Origin: Branchiostoma floridae
Taxonomy: Eukaryota; Chordata; Leptocardii; Amphioxiformes; Branchiostomatidae
Direction: 5' to 3'
Assembly: GCF_000003815.2 (NCBI RefSeq)
Contig: NC_049982.1
Location: forward strand, 8,304,542 to 8,368,541
Length of the DNA: 64,000 nucleotides
Shown here: positions 48,082 through 62,500 of the stretch, in pieces
Layout of the letters: every line of letters starts with the position of its first letter
How positions within the stretch are numbered: the stretch's first letter is position 1
Made by a program: the position numbers and the translations under genes
Notes under the pieces: generated by a model
The model's input: the letters and a program-made list of their open reading frames with translations, nothing else
Database searches by the model: none
Told to the model about the DNA's origin: nothing

Positions 48082-50578
48082 GGTCTAACTACGTATATAG
48101 ATATAAGAAAGAATATAATCAACGCCTGAAATGGATTTTACAGTCTTAGACAAGAGACGTTAGAGTGACGGACCGATCGCCTATTCCCATGACCTCCGTA
48201 GAAATGTAAAGCTTATAATGCAAATATTTGACGGACAGTACAGGCGCAGTCACTCTATCATCGGTCGAACAGTTAATTGCCATTACTTTTACATTAGTTA
48301 AAATGCTAATTGTGATAGGCAGTCAGGATTGGTCAAACTAATTTTTTAGAAACATTGATAGTAGTAATTTGCAACAAAATGCCATGCAAGTAATCTAATG
48401 TCACATGTATATAAAGGTAGATAAAGAATAGAATCGAATTGTATTATACAGGTTATAACATTACAGCTGCTCGATGCCTGGGGGTGAGTCTCTTGAACAA
48501 TGGAAGTCGTTCAGCAACAATTTTTCTCGTTATGATCGTCCCCAGAACGTTACACATGACGCACCCAGACAAACATTCCACCGGGGGTCGCTTCACAAAT
48601 CAAACAAGCAACTAGACACGCCGACGTTGTCTTCAGATTTCATTACGTTATATCCTGAAAGGGTAACTCTGTCGGCACAGGACAGGTGTACTGGTTTACG
48701 TATATGTGACTAGTGTAAGCTAGCAAAGGTAACCTTAACCCAAGTGAACCAGTTTGGGATCGTTAGGGTACTTTGAACCCTACCGAAGTAGGACCACAGA
48801 TTAGATTGACGTTTCATGCCTCTCGTTAGTGCCGTCATGATGTGGTGGACTACTACTCCGACCTCTAACGCTATAACAAATAGTATAACGTCGAATCCAC
48901 ATTAATTTGTCAATCTTGCCCAGCTTGCCTGAACATACAATTTCTCAGAGTTGTACCCTCGCGGTAAGGCTACGTACCTTGACCCTGTGTCGTCGCTGGT
49001 TTAGTGGCAAGTACCTGTTAGAGTGTTTGGGTTTTGTTCCTTTTACGAAACGCTTAAATGAAGCAGCGTTCAGCAGGCGGAACTAACCGGCGTCTGCAAA
49101 TTGACCTTAACCCTTGACGTCATTCTGTTTTTGTAGCTGAGGGTCAAAGAACGGCATGACGTCTTAATTACGCGCCAATTTCAATTTGCCTAACGTTATA
49201 ACGTTATTCATATAACGTTAAACGTTCTGTTCAACATAAGAGGTCATAAGAAACTATGAAAAGCCAATCTTCGAAGACATCAGGGTTGCGAGTTAACTTT
49301 CCCTTCCGAGAACAGATTTTAAAAAATTCCAAAAAAACATGACCGATATCGCTAACCGTATGTGAAGCTTAAGTTGGCAGTGTCAACCTGTAGTGTTGTA
49401 TCAATGACGTTCACATTGTTGAAGAGTCAGCAATGATGGAGTGAATAGTGTGCGAATTAAGATTTTTTTTCCAATTAAGCGTGCGTCAGTGGAACTAGAA
49501 TACCCCTAGTTAATTTTACGTTCTCTGCTTGGATATCTGCAATGTAACATTCACTCTAAGATTTTCAGTGATGTACGTCTATCTACGTTTCATACCGCTA
49601 AAAGCTGTATTCCCTGTCGTTTTACGATCTAACGTTACAGATGATCCCCAGGGACAAGGACGCGTGGTGAAATTTTCCCGCCATTTTTCCCTTGGTAGGC
49701 TTTTACCTCAGTCAAAAATGGCCACATTTACCCAGTGTTCCGTTTGTGTCTTATAGCGCAGGGGATGTTCTTTTTGCATCATGGGATATGATTCGTTTCT
49801 CAGACCAGGGTAAAAAGTGTTCGAAGTGACTGTAACTAAGGAGGGTCGTCTGCTGGACGTTCGTCTAGAGACTCAGGTATAAGTTTTATTTACTTTTTAA
49901 GATTTATATAATCAAAATCTGAACAAAGGAATTCACCAACATTACTGATTAGTTCTTAAAAGTATCAGTTCCCTATCATTAGTAAGTTAGAAGACCTGAA
50001 GTACTACTATCCATAGCAATTCAAACCTTCGAACCAGCCGTTGCAGACGACATTTCGAAAGGCCGACTTTGGCCTTGACATCTGAGGAAAATAGGTCAAA
50101 GGAGACTACTACAATTTCATTCAGAAAATAAAGTTTTAATAGGGTGGATCTTTGGGCATTTGCTCATGGTGTTAGATATATATATATATATCTACTCTTG
50201 TGTATCTAAACTTTTGTAATCTGACATCGTCCCATGAACTCACAGAACCTCTATTCGGTGACGTGACCTTGAACTTCAAATTGATGATTTTGAGGATTCA
50301 CTGGTCTTTGGAGTTCAGATTTTCATATCATGGGGTTGTATGTAAAGTCAAAATGGACATGGCTCTCGAATATCTTATTTCTAACGTGATATTCTGCATT
50401 AGATGTGGTACTATGTGTTCAGTTTACATTCATCGTACATATTTGCATTCCTCCCAAACATTTTGATTGGAGATGCCCGTATAAAATTATGAAAGGGTTC
50501 CTGTTGCACAACACAGATATATTTCTGAGCCTTTTCATGTCTCTTGGTTCTTACTCTTGTTTTTGTTCCGTGACACAG
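48082..50578. promoter_or_regulatory. Intergenic region between divergent genes
   Basis: This separates the minus-strand mitochondrial-type gene from the plus-strand dynein gene and probably contains both promoters. A possible untranslated dynein first exon ends at about 49876 (CTCAG|GTATAAGT). The coding exon then begins after an acceptor GTGACACAG at 50578. AACGTT words cluster at about 49190-49225. A short (TA)n lies near 50174-50193. No protein gene is supported. Confidence 0.35.
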
Positions 50579-50599
50579 CCCCTGCTACCCCAGACAGCC

Positions 50600-53500
50600 A
50601 TGTCTGGAGAGGAAACAGCAGGAAAGGGGAAGGAGGAGGATGGGAGAATCCTGTCCCCCCCAGGCCCCAAGCCCGGCAGGAGACTGTCGGTGGCCCCTGG
50701 AAGAGGTGGACGCAGAATGAGCATGCTGCATGCACAGGCAGTTCAAATCGAGAGCTTGAAAGACAGACAAGTCTGTGTTCCCTCAGAAATTTTATAAAAA
50801 AATGACTGTATTTGCCTATCTCATCTCGTCATTGGTCAGCTGGTATGATCACTTGTTAGTTAACTGATGACGATCAATGACTTCTGAAGTTGTCATACAT
50901 GTTTAATAACTATAATTTCCGAAATACCTATTTGGAAATTGCAGTAACAACTGAAGTAGATTTAGATTTACCATCATTTTAAAACTTTACAGTGTATTTT
51001 TACAGTCGAGAGCATAATTGGCTTTTCATGACTCTGCTAAATGAGATCAGGTTGAACTCATCACTTGTTGTTCTTATGTTGTTTTGATGTGCTTAGGCTC
51101 GAGCCAAGGAGGCCAGAGAGTTGCGGAAGCTGAGAATCACCCCTGAACACCGTTACATCCTGCAGTTGGTGGGGAGTGAGATTGGTATGGACAAAGCCAC
51201 AGTGGAGGAGAATGTCCTGGACTGCGAGAAGGTAAAGTTTTGAAATTATTTATGGTTCACAACTATTTCAGGTGCAATGGCCTAGTGGGTAGAGTGTTCG
51301 CCATGCATTCGGTAGGTCGTGAGTTCGATCCCCGGCCGAGTCATACCAAAGACTCTAAAACTGGTACATGCTGCTTTCTCTGCTAAGCACTCAGCACTAA
51401 TGAGGAAGAGTATGGAAGTTAAACACACATCACTACCAGCGGACCAGCCCCCTGCTGTAGTGGCTTGCACATGTGTGGCCCAAGGGCTTCGAAGTGGGGA
51501 TGGGCGCCACCCTACGCGTCTGTAGATGCATGGGCAAACTTTAACTTTAACTTTTTTTAACTATTTCAGGGATTTACACGAGTAAAAGTTGTTGCAACTA
51601 AGTAAGCCTTGAAAGTAAACATTTCAGTGGTGGCCTGCTAACAGTGTACATGTACTTTCCAGCAGTAATGAATTATTCCTTTTGTTTCCCTTCCAGCATG
51701 TGAGCCTTCTTGAGAGTTTCCTTGCAAAGGGTGGCTCCAGGGCACTCATGTTCTTCTACCAGGATGAAGCACCACCTACTATTGGTGAGTAACACAAATG
51801 TTTGTTTGTAATTAGTTTTTGCATTTACGCTGTATGGAAGGAACTGAGTGAGACACAGAAACGAAAGTGGGTGGCAAGATTCAAATCAAGATGTTTTTGG
51901 ATTATTCTGTATTTCATTCATGTATTTCTTTTACTGACATTTTTCTCCTTTAGATCTCCTTTGCCTCCGGAAATTGGAGTCCTTTCTTGTGTCATCAGTT
52001 TCCCCCTTTCTTTCCCCTACAGAGTCCGGCCGCATGATCGCCACCTCTGCAGGAAAGCCAACTTCTGTGAAAAGGGTATTAGTCTCTGATGGAATGCAGG
52101 AAGGACTGACCGGCATCTGTATGTACTTCACAAGAGTCAAACCTGACATTGCACTGACTATGCGGAACTTGCACGAGGTAGGACAGAGGAGTAGAAAAAA
52201 TGACCAATTCTACTTTGTCTTAGTTTCATGCCATCAGGGATTTTCTTCCAGCAAAACTCAGTGTATACAAGGTTTATTAAAACATACATGAAGTAGCATT
52301 GGAAGTTGGGAAATGTCATTGTTTCTCTTCCTAGGAAATCAACTTTGGTGTCCTGGATGTTCAGAAGTCAGGAGGGATCATTCAGGCTGTGCAGGCTCTG
52401 CTATCTAAGATATACAGGTCAGAATATATACAGTTAGACTGTATTGATATTTAGCAGTTACATGTGTCTTCAGATGATTGACATCCACAGAAGTGAATAG
52501 CCCATATATGTTTCTTCCTTTATTTAGTCTGTCGAAAGTTCACAAATTGTTGATTCCACCATCCAATATTATCTAACCAGAAATTTTTGGTACTTAATCC
52601 ACAGGCCGTTCCTCCATGGTACAGATAGCTATGGACAGATGAATGAGACACCATGTGGCACGAAGGCCAAGAGAGAATTCCTGGACTCATACGACAACTT
52701 TCTGCACTTTCTGGATGGTAAGGTTTTTGAGTCTTCACCTAGGTTCCGTTGGTTTCACAGGGTTTGAAAGTATGGAAGTCCTAGGATTTCCAAGCATTTT
52801 TAACTACTCTGTACCTTGTTGACAAAATCAATTGTGCTTCATACGGTATATTTAATTCTCATCAATATTGATAATTTTATTTGCCCCTAGCTGCCCAGTT
52901 GAACATTGAGGGCACAGTGAACCTGACGGAGTGTGAGAAGGTGGACGTGTCCAAGCTCAACACCATGGCAGAAGTGATGGCTGCTGCTGGGAACCCTGAG
53001 ATCCTGGACGCCTGTGAGGAGCTGGTCCAGTCTTGGTGCAAACAGATTGAACAGGTCTGTCCCCAATTCTGCCAACAAGGTTGTAGTTTTATTTTACCTT
53101 TTATTTTACATTTTTTGTGCGTCTTGGTTGGTATCATGATTACAGGGCATAGTTTGAAGTGATCTTTGTCAAAGGAACTGTCAGGTGATATCAAATTTGT
53201 AACCACCTGACCACCAGACCATTATTGTCAGATAAGGCCAATTCTGCCGTAGAGAATTAAGGTACATTCTTTTATTCTACATTTCATTGTTATTATCATC
53301 TGCTCTTGTGTATCTATAGGGTCTATAAAAAGGAACAAAAATTTATTTGTCCAAGTCATTTTCATGACTCACAAGCCAATGTTTACCTGACTATAGGTTT
53401 TGGCAGAAAGCGAACAGATGAGAAAGGAGGCTGACGACACAGGTCCACTAGCAGAACTGGAACACTGGAGGCACTTGATGTCCAAGTTCAACTCCATACT

Positions 53501-56500
53501 AGAACAGATCAAGGGAGCCAAGTGTCGCTCTGTCATCAAGGTTCTAACAGCAGCCAAGTCAAGGGTGCTAAAGGTATTGAATTAGCTGGAACAGAAATGG
53601 AAAGTTTTCCACAATAAAGCATCAAATTCTACCCCATCTTGCATGTTTTTGTGTCCCATTTTAGAGCTGTCTATGTTGTTTTTTTGTAGATATGGAAAGA
53701 GCTTGACAACAGAATCACTGACTCAGCTAACGAGGCCAAAGACAATGTGAAATACCTGTACACGCTGGAGAAGAACTGTGAACCGCTCTATCACTGTGAC
53801 CCTGTAAGTATATACTGATAGGGATACATAAGCAACTTGATATGTTCAAGTGGTATAATTATTTATTGTTGAAGTTAACCACAGTATAGTGGTTTGCAAT
53901 ACCAGTTCTCAATTCCAAGGTTTGCACATTAAGCTGGGCTTGTATATTAAGTGTCTGAATCCTGATTGTGTACACTTCTGATATAGGTTGCAGTCCTTTA
54001 TAACAACAATCCTTTACATCAACAGAATCATCAGCCTGTAGATTGCCACCTTTAGCACTAAAGAAGTAAGCTAGCACCCTGTTTTGTAATGGCTAAAACC
54101 TGCGTAATACTTATTATGCAGAAAGACTATCTATCATCTACTTGTTGTGCCATTGTACAGATCAGTATGACAGATGCCATTCCCAATCTCATCAATGCCA
54201 TTCGGATGATCCACACCATCTCCAGATACTACAACACCTCAGAGAGGATGACCTCTCTCTTCATCAAGGTTCGTTACCTGTTTCTGATGTTTCAGTTAGA
54301 GATAGGAAATGTTAGCGTGTCTTGATGAAATTGCAACTACTGTAAATGCCTTTAAATGAGGGGGATTTTGTTTCAAGGTAGAGAGAAAATAGAGTACTTG
54401 CAATGGAAACAAAGTGGTTGGTGTGCTGCAGACAACAAGCATTAAACCACCATGAGAATGTCAAGGTTTAGAGTAGCCTTCCCAAGGCTTAAAAGTGATT
54501 AACACATGATATTTCATTAATCACTACACCTTTTTGATCTGCTAATGTGCTATTGATCTGCTGCAAACATGAAAATTAACACAACTGATGATACCCTGTC
54601 ATCTATAGGTGACAAACCAGATGGTGACAGCCTGCAAGGGCTACATCACGGATGATGGTGTAAACCGAATATGGGATCAGGAAAGAGGCCCTCTGATTGA
54701 AAAACTCCAAGCTTGCGTCAAGCTGTACAGGGTCTGTTTTGATACTTCATTTTTCAGTATACCCTAATTATCTCACAGACAAAAATAACATAGTTGCTTG
54801 TCTTAGTTTTCCAGTTGAAGTTTTGTAAATACTTTGTTTAAAATGCAAGTCTTTTTCCACTTTTTCTCTCCTTAACATTAACATCATTGTGTGCATAAAT
54901 CATGCTTGCCAGGACTATCATGGCTGCTTCCAGAAGACAAAGAAGAAGATTGCAAAGATTCCTGGAGAGAAGCCATTTGAGTTCTCAGAGATGTACATCT
55001 TTGGCAAGTTTGATGCTTTCTGCAAAAGGATTGAAAAGGTGATGTAAGGTTACTATCAAGAGTGCTACTTTAATGTAAGACTTAATCTAAGGTTTCATTC
55101 TGAGATAATCACCTCACCATTATTATATACCTGAATTAATGTTCTGAAGTTTCCTGGATCACTACTGCACTTTCCAAGGTACTGATGGGCCATCCATTGG
55201 ATTTTTCAATTACATATACCAACAAGACTGCTTGTTTATCAATTTGATGTAAGGTTTCATCATGAAATAATAGGTCATTGATGTGAACTTGTTTGCCTTG
55301 TGTGCCCTTGGACATGACATTGACATTTTACTGACAAGTTTCACATTTGTTTTCCAGATCATTGAGCTGTTGAACACCATTGAAGTCTTCTCTGTGTTGA
55401 GCACTTCCAAGATTGAAGGAATTGAAAATTGTGCCGCCAAGTTCCAACACATCTATTCTGGTAATGATGACTTAAGAATCAGATCCTTTAAGCCTTTGGA
55501 AGCATCAAGGTTATTTTTAAGATTCTGATTACATTCTAGATACTATTGTGCACTAGATACTTTTTAAGATATATTGGATGGGAAATTTGCATCTTTCTAC
55601 TTTTAAAAAATCTTTACCATCTCTGGTAAATCTTTCTCATTTCCCTTGCCTAAGGTGTTAGAAAGAAGCCATATGACATACTGGATCATAGGAAGACTGA
55701 CTTTGATCATGACTTCGAGGACTTCAAGAGGAGTGTGGAAGATTTGGAGGTAAGGCTTCAAGACGTCTGAATTTGATTGCATGAATTACATACTTCTCTG
55801 GATTCTTGGATTTTTCAGTTGCAAGTTGCTGTTTCTTGCAAATCACCGGCAGATTTTGAGGTTGTGCATTGTTGTTGCTATAATACATCACTCTTACCTG
55901 TGTGCCACCAGGGAAGTCTGCAGGTCTTTATGGACAGCTGCTTCCAGAAAGTTCACTTGGCCTCACAAGCACTGATCCTGTTGGAGAGGTCAGTCTCAAA
56001 TCTAGTATCTATTAAGTAAATGATATGGCAGTATGACTGGAGTCCTTAACTTGTTGAACTTTGCTAGTACTCAGAAGAACATGAAGAAGCCATCGACAGA
56101 AGTGCAAAGCTAGCTAGACCTTTCAGTAAAATATGTTGTGCCAGAATCAAAAGTCTAGGAAGTGTAGATTAAAATTGTTACAGAAGTTAGTGACTTCTTG
56201 ATAATAAGTGTCTGATGACAAATTAAGTAGGAAAAAGTTGGTTTAGACCAGCAATAAAATGCAGTAAAGTTGAGCCCACAGAATTTGTTGATAATCTGTT
56301 CAACTTGTCATGAATGTCAGATTTGACAACCTGAAGATCCCGAGCCTGAACATTGATGAGAAGTACCAGTTGCTGCTGGAACATTTCTGTGGGGAGCTAG
56401 AGGATGTCAAGAAGGTCAGTGTTTGAATCAACCACTTTGGGTATAGTACATTATAGCTAAATCTCTCTCTCTGTGTCTCTCTCTTCATCGCTTTTTAGCT

Positions 56501-59500
56501 GGCACTGATGCAGACCACCACAGATTGCCACTGTCTTATATCCATTACTTGCATCTTCATTACTTGACTACTCAATGTTACTTGCATTACTTTCTTTCAT
56601 TACTTTCTTACTTCACGTCTTATATCTTTCCTACTGTTTCTTTTAATTAATGTCAAGCTAATTGTGGATCCAAATAAAGCCAAGTCAAAGTCTTTTCCCT
56701 TTTGTGGATCCAGTGAAAGTGTTTTTCTTTCATTTTCATGTGGAGCCATGACCTTGCTTTGTAACTTGATTGACAAGATGTCAGAAAGATAAAGTACATG
56801 TTGATAAGAAATTATGTATGTTTCCTTCCCTGTTTCAGCTTTATAACCAGCACCGTGATGACCCACCCATCCCCCGGGACATGCCGCCGGTGGCAGGGAA
56901 GATTGCATGGGCACGACAACTCTTCAGGAGGATCCAGGGTCCCATGGATGTCTTCCAGGTTGGTAGATCTCATTCTTCTCTAAGCAAAGACAGATGACAA
57001 ATGAGGATAAAAAACTTTTCAAAAAACAATAGTAACTGAAGTGTATTGAGGATTCTTACTGTAATTTGGAATAAATGCAGACAGTCCAAATGAAAGTGAC
57101 TATAGTATTCACAAAATAAAAGAACAAATTTTCCCAGTTTTAAGTGAGCAATTTTGTTCAACCAACTTCTAAGCTTCTTACACTTAGTCTAGTTTATGTC
57201 TCTGAAAGTTGTATGTGTCTTATGTTTATTTTTGTTTTAATCTAGAAACACCCAACAATTCTGAAACAGCCAGAAGCGCAGAGGTGCATCAAGACTTACA
57301 ACCGCCTTGCTGCAGTCCTGATGGAGTTTGAGATGTTGTACCACAGAGGATGGCTCAAACAAGTGGAGGTTATCAAGACAGGTAGGGCACTTGTATCTGC
57401 TTTATTCTTTCATTGTGATAAAATACAGGAAAGAAGTATGGGGAAGCATAGCCATGCTGCTTTTTAACCACAACCAGCAGTGCTTGTCCACCTCACCAGT
57501 TATATATGATAATTATACTGAACAAGTTACCCGGATAATTTTTAATTGCTACTGCGCTGCCCATGGTGCTGATGAATCATCCACACAATTTTCCTATATC
57601 AATAGTGCTTGTTTATTGCTTGTCCCTACAAAGAACAAAGTTCTGAAGATATTGCCAGAGTGCACTGTAAGTGTTGAATGACTACCAATCTGTCCAAGGT
57701 GCTGACAAGCCCTCCATTTGTCTTATTCCTTTGATTAGTCATCAAGACTTCATCCAACTGTCTGTTTTTTAACAAGCCAAATTACTTTTTGTCCTAGTTA
57801 TCTTCTCCCTTTTTATTGTTACAGTAGCTATAACTTTTAGTATTTGATGTTAGGCTTTATTAAATTTACTGTTTTATCTTAAGTTTGTAGATCTTCTAGG
57901 GAGCCTCGTAGAGAAACTAGCCTTCTGTTGCTGACTCCCCTCAGACTGTATCTAATCTTTGAAGCTGAATAAATAAATACTTTGCTGTTTTCCTCGAAAA
58001 GTTTTCTTTTCTTTTAGTCCTGCTTGTTTATCTTATAATACAAAGAAACAAAAGAGAAACCCATAGGCATAATTTTTGTGTTTTGATCCCTGATCTGTCC
58101 TTGCCTTTTCTACAGGCCTGCTTGCCACAGTGCTGGTCAGGCACCCCAAAACAGGGGAACTGCTTGTGAACTTTGACCCGCTGCTGTACCAGCTGATTCG
58201 CGAGGCCATGTGCATGCAGAAGCTGGGACTGGAGGTGCCGGAGTCGGCCAGGTCTGTGGTCCTGCAGCAGAGGGAACTGAAGGGGAACCACTGCAAGCTG
58301 CAGGTCAGACAATATGTACAATTTGTTGTGAAGTGAAAATATTTCTTCTCTTACTGTACTATGACTTTTTCACGTTCCAATATGATCTACACTCGTTGCA
58401 ACATAAAATGCAATTCATTACTGGCTTGTTGACAGACGTTGTCTTGTCAAAGTGAGGTTAGTCTTACGTTTTATGATTTTCTCTTCCACCTTGTCACTAT
58501 ACAGAGCCTACTGGACGAGAATGCAGCCATCCGTGCCAAAATCCCAAACATCTTCCTACCACTGCTCTCCACCACTACCAGAAAGGTTTGCCCTCTTTTT
58601 GTTCTTCATGCTGTTGATGTGGGTGCCCTAACAGTTATCATACAAATTCCAACTTACTTGTGAAACCAGATTTTAAACATGTTTATCTAATAGAACAAGC
58701 TAGACCTTAGCGCATGTTTTTGCTTCCCAATCACTATTCCTGATTCCAGCTTAACTATGTGTCTCCCATACAGGTAGACCGCGCCATCGCCCCGGGGCTG
58801 ATCCAACTGACCTGGGCTTCAATGAACCTGCAGGGCTACTTTGACAGCATCTCAGTAGCACTCAGGGACCTGTCTCTCCTCATCAAACAAGTCAGTAGTC
58901 TTGTGATTTTTTTCTGCGAAACAGTCTACGGAAGAAAAAATGTAAAATTCCTCTTGGTTGCCGAAGATATGTGCCGGAGTATCTACTGTACATTTAATCA
59001 AGGGGAGCTACTGTTTCCATTCAATCTGATGTAGTCCTGTCCTCTAAGAGACATGCTTACTCCTGTTCTTAAGGTGAACGACATCCGTGAAACTCGTATT
59101 GATGCTGTCCTTAAAGAGATGAGTGAGCTGTTACTCTGTACACTGCCAGAGGACACTCCCTGGACTGTGGAAGAGTTCATCACCAAGAACAGGGTGAGCC
59201 CATTAACTCATGGTAACATTTTAAAGTCCTCGTTACTATTGCAAGATTTGAGGATTCTGCCATCATTTTAACTCTGGAAGTCCCATGTTTGGGGAAAGCC
59301 ACACCTCGAGCACTTATTGCAAAGAGTAGGGGTCCTTCCCAGTGTGAGTGGATCAAACCTTACAGTCTGGTCTCTGGGTGGACTTTTTGCAAAGGTGATA
59401 GTCACCTGTTATGTCAATCCTTTCACATATGTGGTAAAACTGAATAAAACGAAGTTACTGTAAAAGAATTTAAAAAAAAATCTGTTTAAGGTGCAACATG

Positions 59501-62500
59501 TAATGTTGATTGTGGTGCATGTAGTACTGTACATGCAGTTGTATTTATTGCTTTCTTTGCTATTTTTTGGTAACAGGAGTATTGCCGCGAGTCGAGTGAC
59601 TATCTGGACCTGCGCAGCTCCCGTGTGGAGGATGCTGTGAATGACCTGTGTGAGGTGTTCCGTGCTAATGCTGAGCTGCTGCCAGTGTGCGAGGACGACA
59701 TCACTGATTCAGCAACCGCTGAGACATGTGAGATATTTCACCTTTATTCAGACTCACGTATTTGGTTCCAGAAGGTAGAGAAAAAAACGAGATGGGTGAA
59801 AAGTGAAAATGTACATTTCACATACTACATGTACAAAGAAGATATGGACACATACTTCACCTCACCACTCACTGGGCTATGTTTCTCCATGATAAAATGA
59901 GTGACCAATTTACTTAACCAAACAGCATATTTGGGCTCAAATGTACACTTTTATGTTCCAACCTGCACATGTTGTGATACTTCATACACAAGTCCTCCAT
60001 AGAATTTTACAGCCCCAAATATTTCCTTGCAGCTACCAACACAGACGACTTGTCTGAGTCTGACGAGCTCCCAGCAGATGTGTTTGAGGAGGAGATAAAG
60101 GAGCTGGTCAGTCACTTCAACCATCGCAACCTGGAGGCCCTGCTCCGGGCAACCCGACTGTCTCTGGACCTTGTCAAGAAAAGGGTCTTCTCAAAGTCAG
60201 TCAAGGAGAACTTATTAATCAAAGTTTCATAAAGACATGTTCTAGCGCATCGTACGTGGACCTGTAGATTTGTGATCAATTTGAAAGAGAATATTACAAA
60301 TATAAAACTTAGCAGAGAAAAGTTTCTCAAGTGTATAAGTGTATGTACTGTCTAAGAATGATGATAGCTCAATTTTATATGAAAGGAGTAATTATCAGGC
60401 AACTCAAGGGGTTGCTTATGTAATGCCAGTGTAACTGTCTCGGTACCAAATTCTTTTTTCAGTCCTGTCAGGAAGAAGGCCAAGAAGAAGACAGCAGACA
60501 GCAAGGCTTTCTTCACTGCCAATATCGAGCTTGCCATCCCGAATGTGGTGTGTTCTTATTGTCAAGTTTGAAAAAGTGATGTATATAAATTTTAGGTTAA
60601 TGTCGATGCTTTTGTTATATGCCTCAAGTCAAAATTAGGGATGTTGCAGAGCAGTTGTTTATGTGTAGGGATTCAGGACTTAAAAAATCAAGTATCTGTC
60701 AGCCTGATCACTTACCTCTTATGTTTTATTGCATGATGTTGTTCATGTTATTCCTGTGTCACTGTTCAGAATTTGATGTAGACATTGAATGTTGAACACT
60801 TGATTTCTTAACAACATGCCTAACAAAATTGGTTGTGACAGGTCATTCAGTGTAATAAAACCATCTGTTGCCATGCCACTTGCCTGCAAAGCTGGTGTGT
60901 TATGCCGAAGGATGGTTCTGCTGGCTATATACTAGTAGATACAAACACAGAGTCTATGTGGTACAGTATATGTTGTTGTGTTTGTCCCTGCAGGTGATGT
61001 TGCCCAGCTTAGATGACATGCAGGAAGCCCTGAAGGAGGTGACCCAGCTGGTGCTGGAGGTGTCCAGGGGCGTGGCACAGTGGGGACAGACTCGCAAACA
61101 GGAGAAGCCTAAAGTTGTACACGTTGCCCATGGCAAGAACAACAAGAAGGTGGAAAGCTCAGGTGTGTGGGAAGCTTTTTTTCTTCATTTAAGTCATAAA
61201 ACTGCAACTTATTGAAACCTTTAATAACAATATCATGGAAACAAAAAAGATAAGCAAAGCACAGCAACGTTTTTATGTTCGAAGTTCATTGTTGTGAGTC
61301 TGATTTCATCTGGACTTTTTCTTCAGATTTGTGGAATACAACCGTGGAAAAAACAAATATCTTGTTTACATATTTGCTGTTATAGGCACCAGAACTTGGA
61401 AGGCTGTGTGCAGTGTGGAAATTCTTCCCAGACTTGTGTTTGTTATCTTGCCAGCTTATAAATGTATATTTTAGAACAACTGTCAATGCTGTAAACATTA
61501 AACCTCCAGATAAGGGTACTAATACTTTTGTCTCCAGTCATGATGTTGGAGAGGATCCCACCCCACACCATCAAGAACTACTACAAGTCCATTGCTGAGC
61601 ACAAGGACATGCAGAAACTGGTGATGATGCTGGCCTCGGCCACAAACTCCTACCGGGAGGAAATCACAGAGACTCTAGACAGTTTCAGCACTTACAAGTT
61701 CCTGTGGGAAGATGACAAGCAAGAGATCAGCAAGGCAAGTAGAATCTCAAACTTTAGCAATGCCAGAAATCTCCATGCAAGAGGTATTAGGCAATGAACC
61801 AACATGTTTTCTAGCAAGGTGACAAAAGAGTCAACTGGGTAAAATAATGTGGACTGTAGATGTCCATTTGATAGGTAGAGTGTATGGATCCGCAGTTTGT
61901 AGGATAATGCTGCACTAATGAGTAGATGACATAGTTGAGTTGGATTTTTTTAACCAAATAGGAAGTCTAAAACCATGGCTGAAATGTTTAGTTGTACCAC
62001 TTGAAACTTTATTGGGGACTTAAATGGATGGAAGAAACTTGCTCTTTCAGTTGTACTTTATGACCTAGTATTCTTGCAATGCTAGAAAGATTTGAGTGGT
62101 GGCTTTTTGTTTTCAACAATCAGGCATTTATGGCAGAAAACCCAATCCTGTCTGAGTTCGTAGCAGAGATGCTGAGGTTTGAGGAGATGCAACTGGAAAT
62201 TCAGGAGATCGTACCGTCCATCAAGGTTGGAGCCATCCAACTGATCACAGGTGAGGTGCCGGGACACTACAAAAATGTGATTTAATTCATGGAGGCAACA
62301 AAACAGAAAAAGTGACAGAAATTGAACTATTATGATTTCCTTCCATTTTGTTAATTGATATAATTCTTTTGGTTACATTATTGTCTAATGTATAATTTTT
62401 ACACATCTATCCAATTCAGCTTATGAATTGTAAAATTGTATCATTATTTGTTACTTTGGAGGAAGACTATGTATAAGCCACGAGGCTTTTTTCTTCCCCC

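Noticed and set aside
48082-50578. Bidirectional promoter shared by the mitochondrial-type gene and dynein
   Set aside because: The two coding starts are 2.5 kb apart; nothing shows a shared core promoter.
50405-50599. Upstream in-frame extension of the dynein first exon
   Set aside because: A good acceptor (GTGACACAG, 50578) lies between it and the ATG at 50600, and the extension looks like intron sequence.
51271-51345. tRNA gene
   Set aside because: Box A and B are present, but the acceptor arm does not pair, and a SINE body, tail and 12-base duplication follow.
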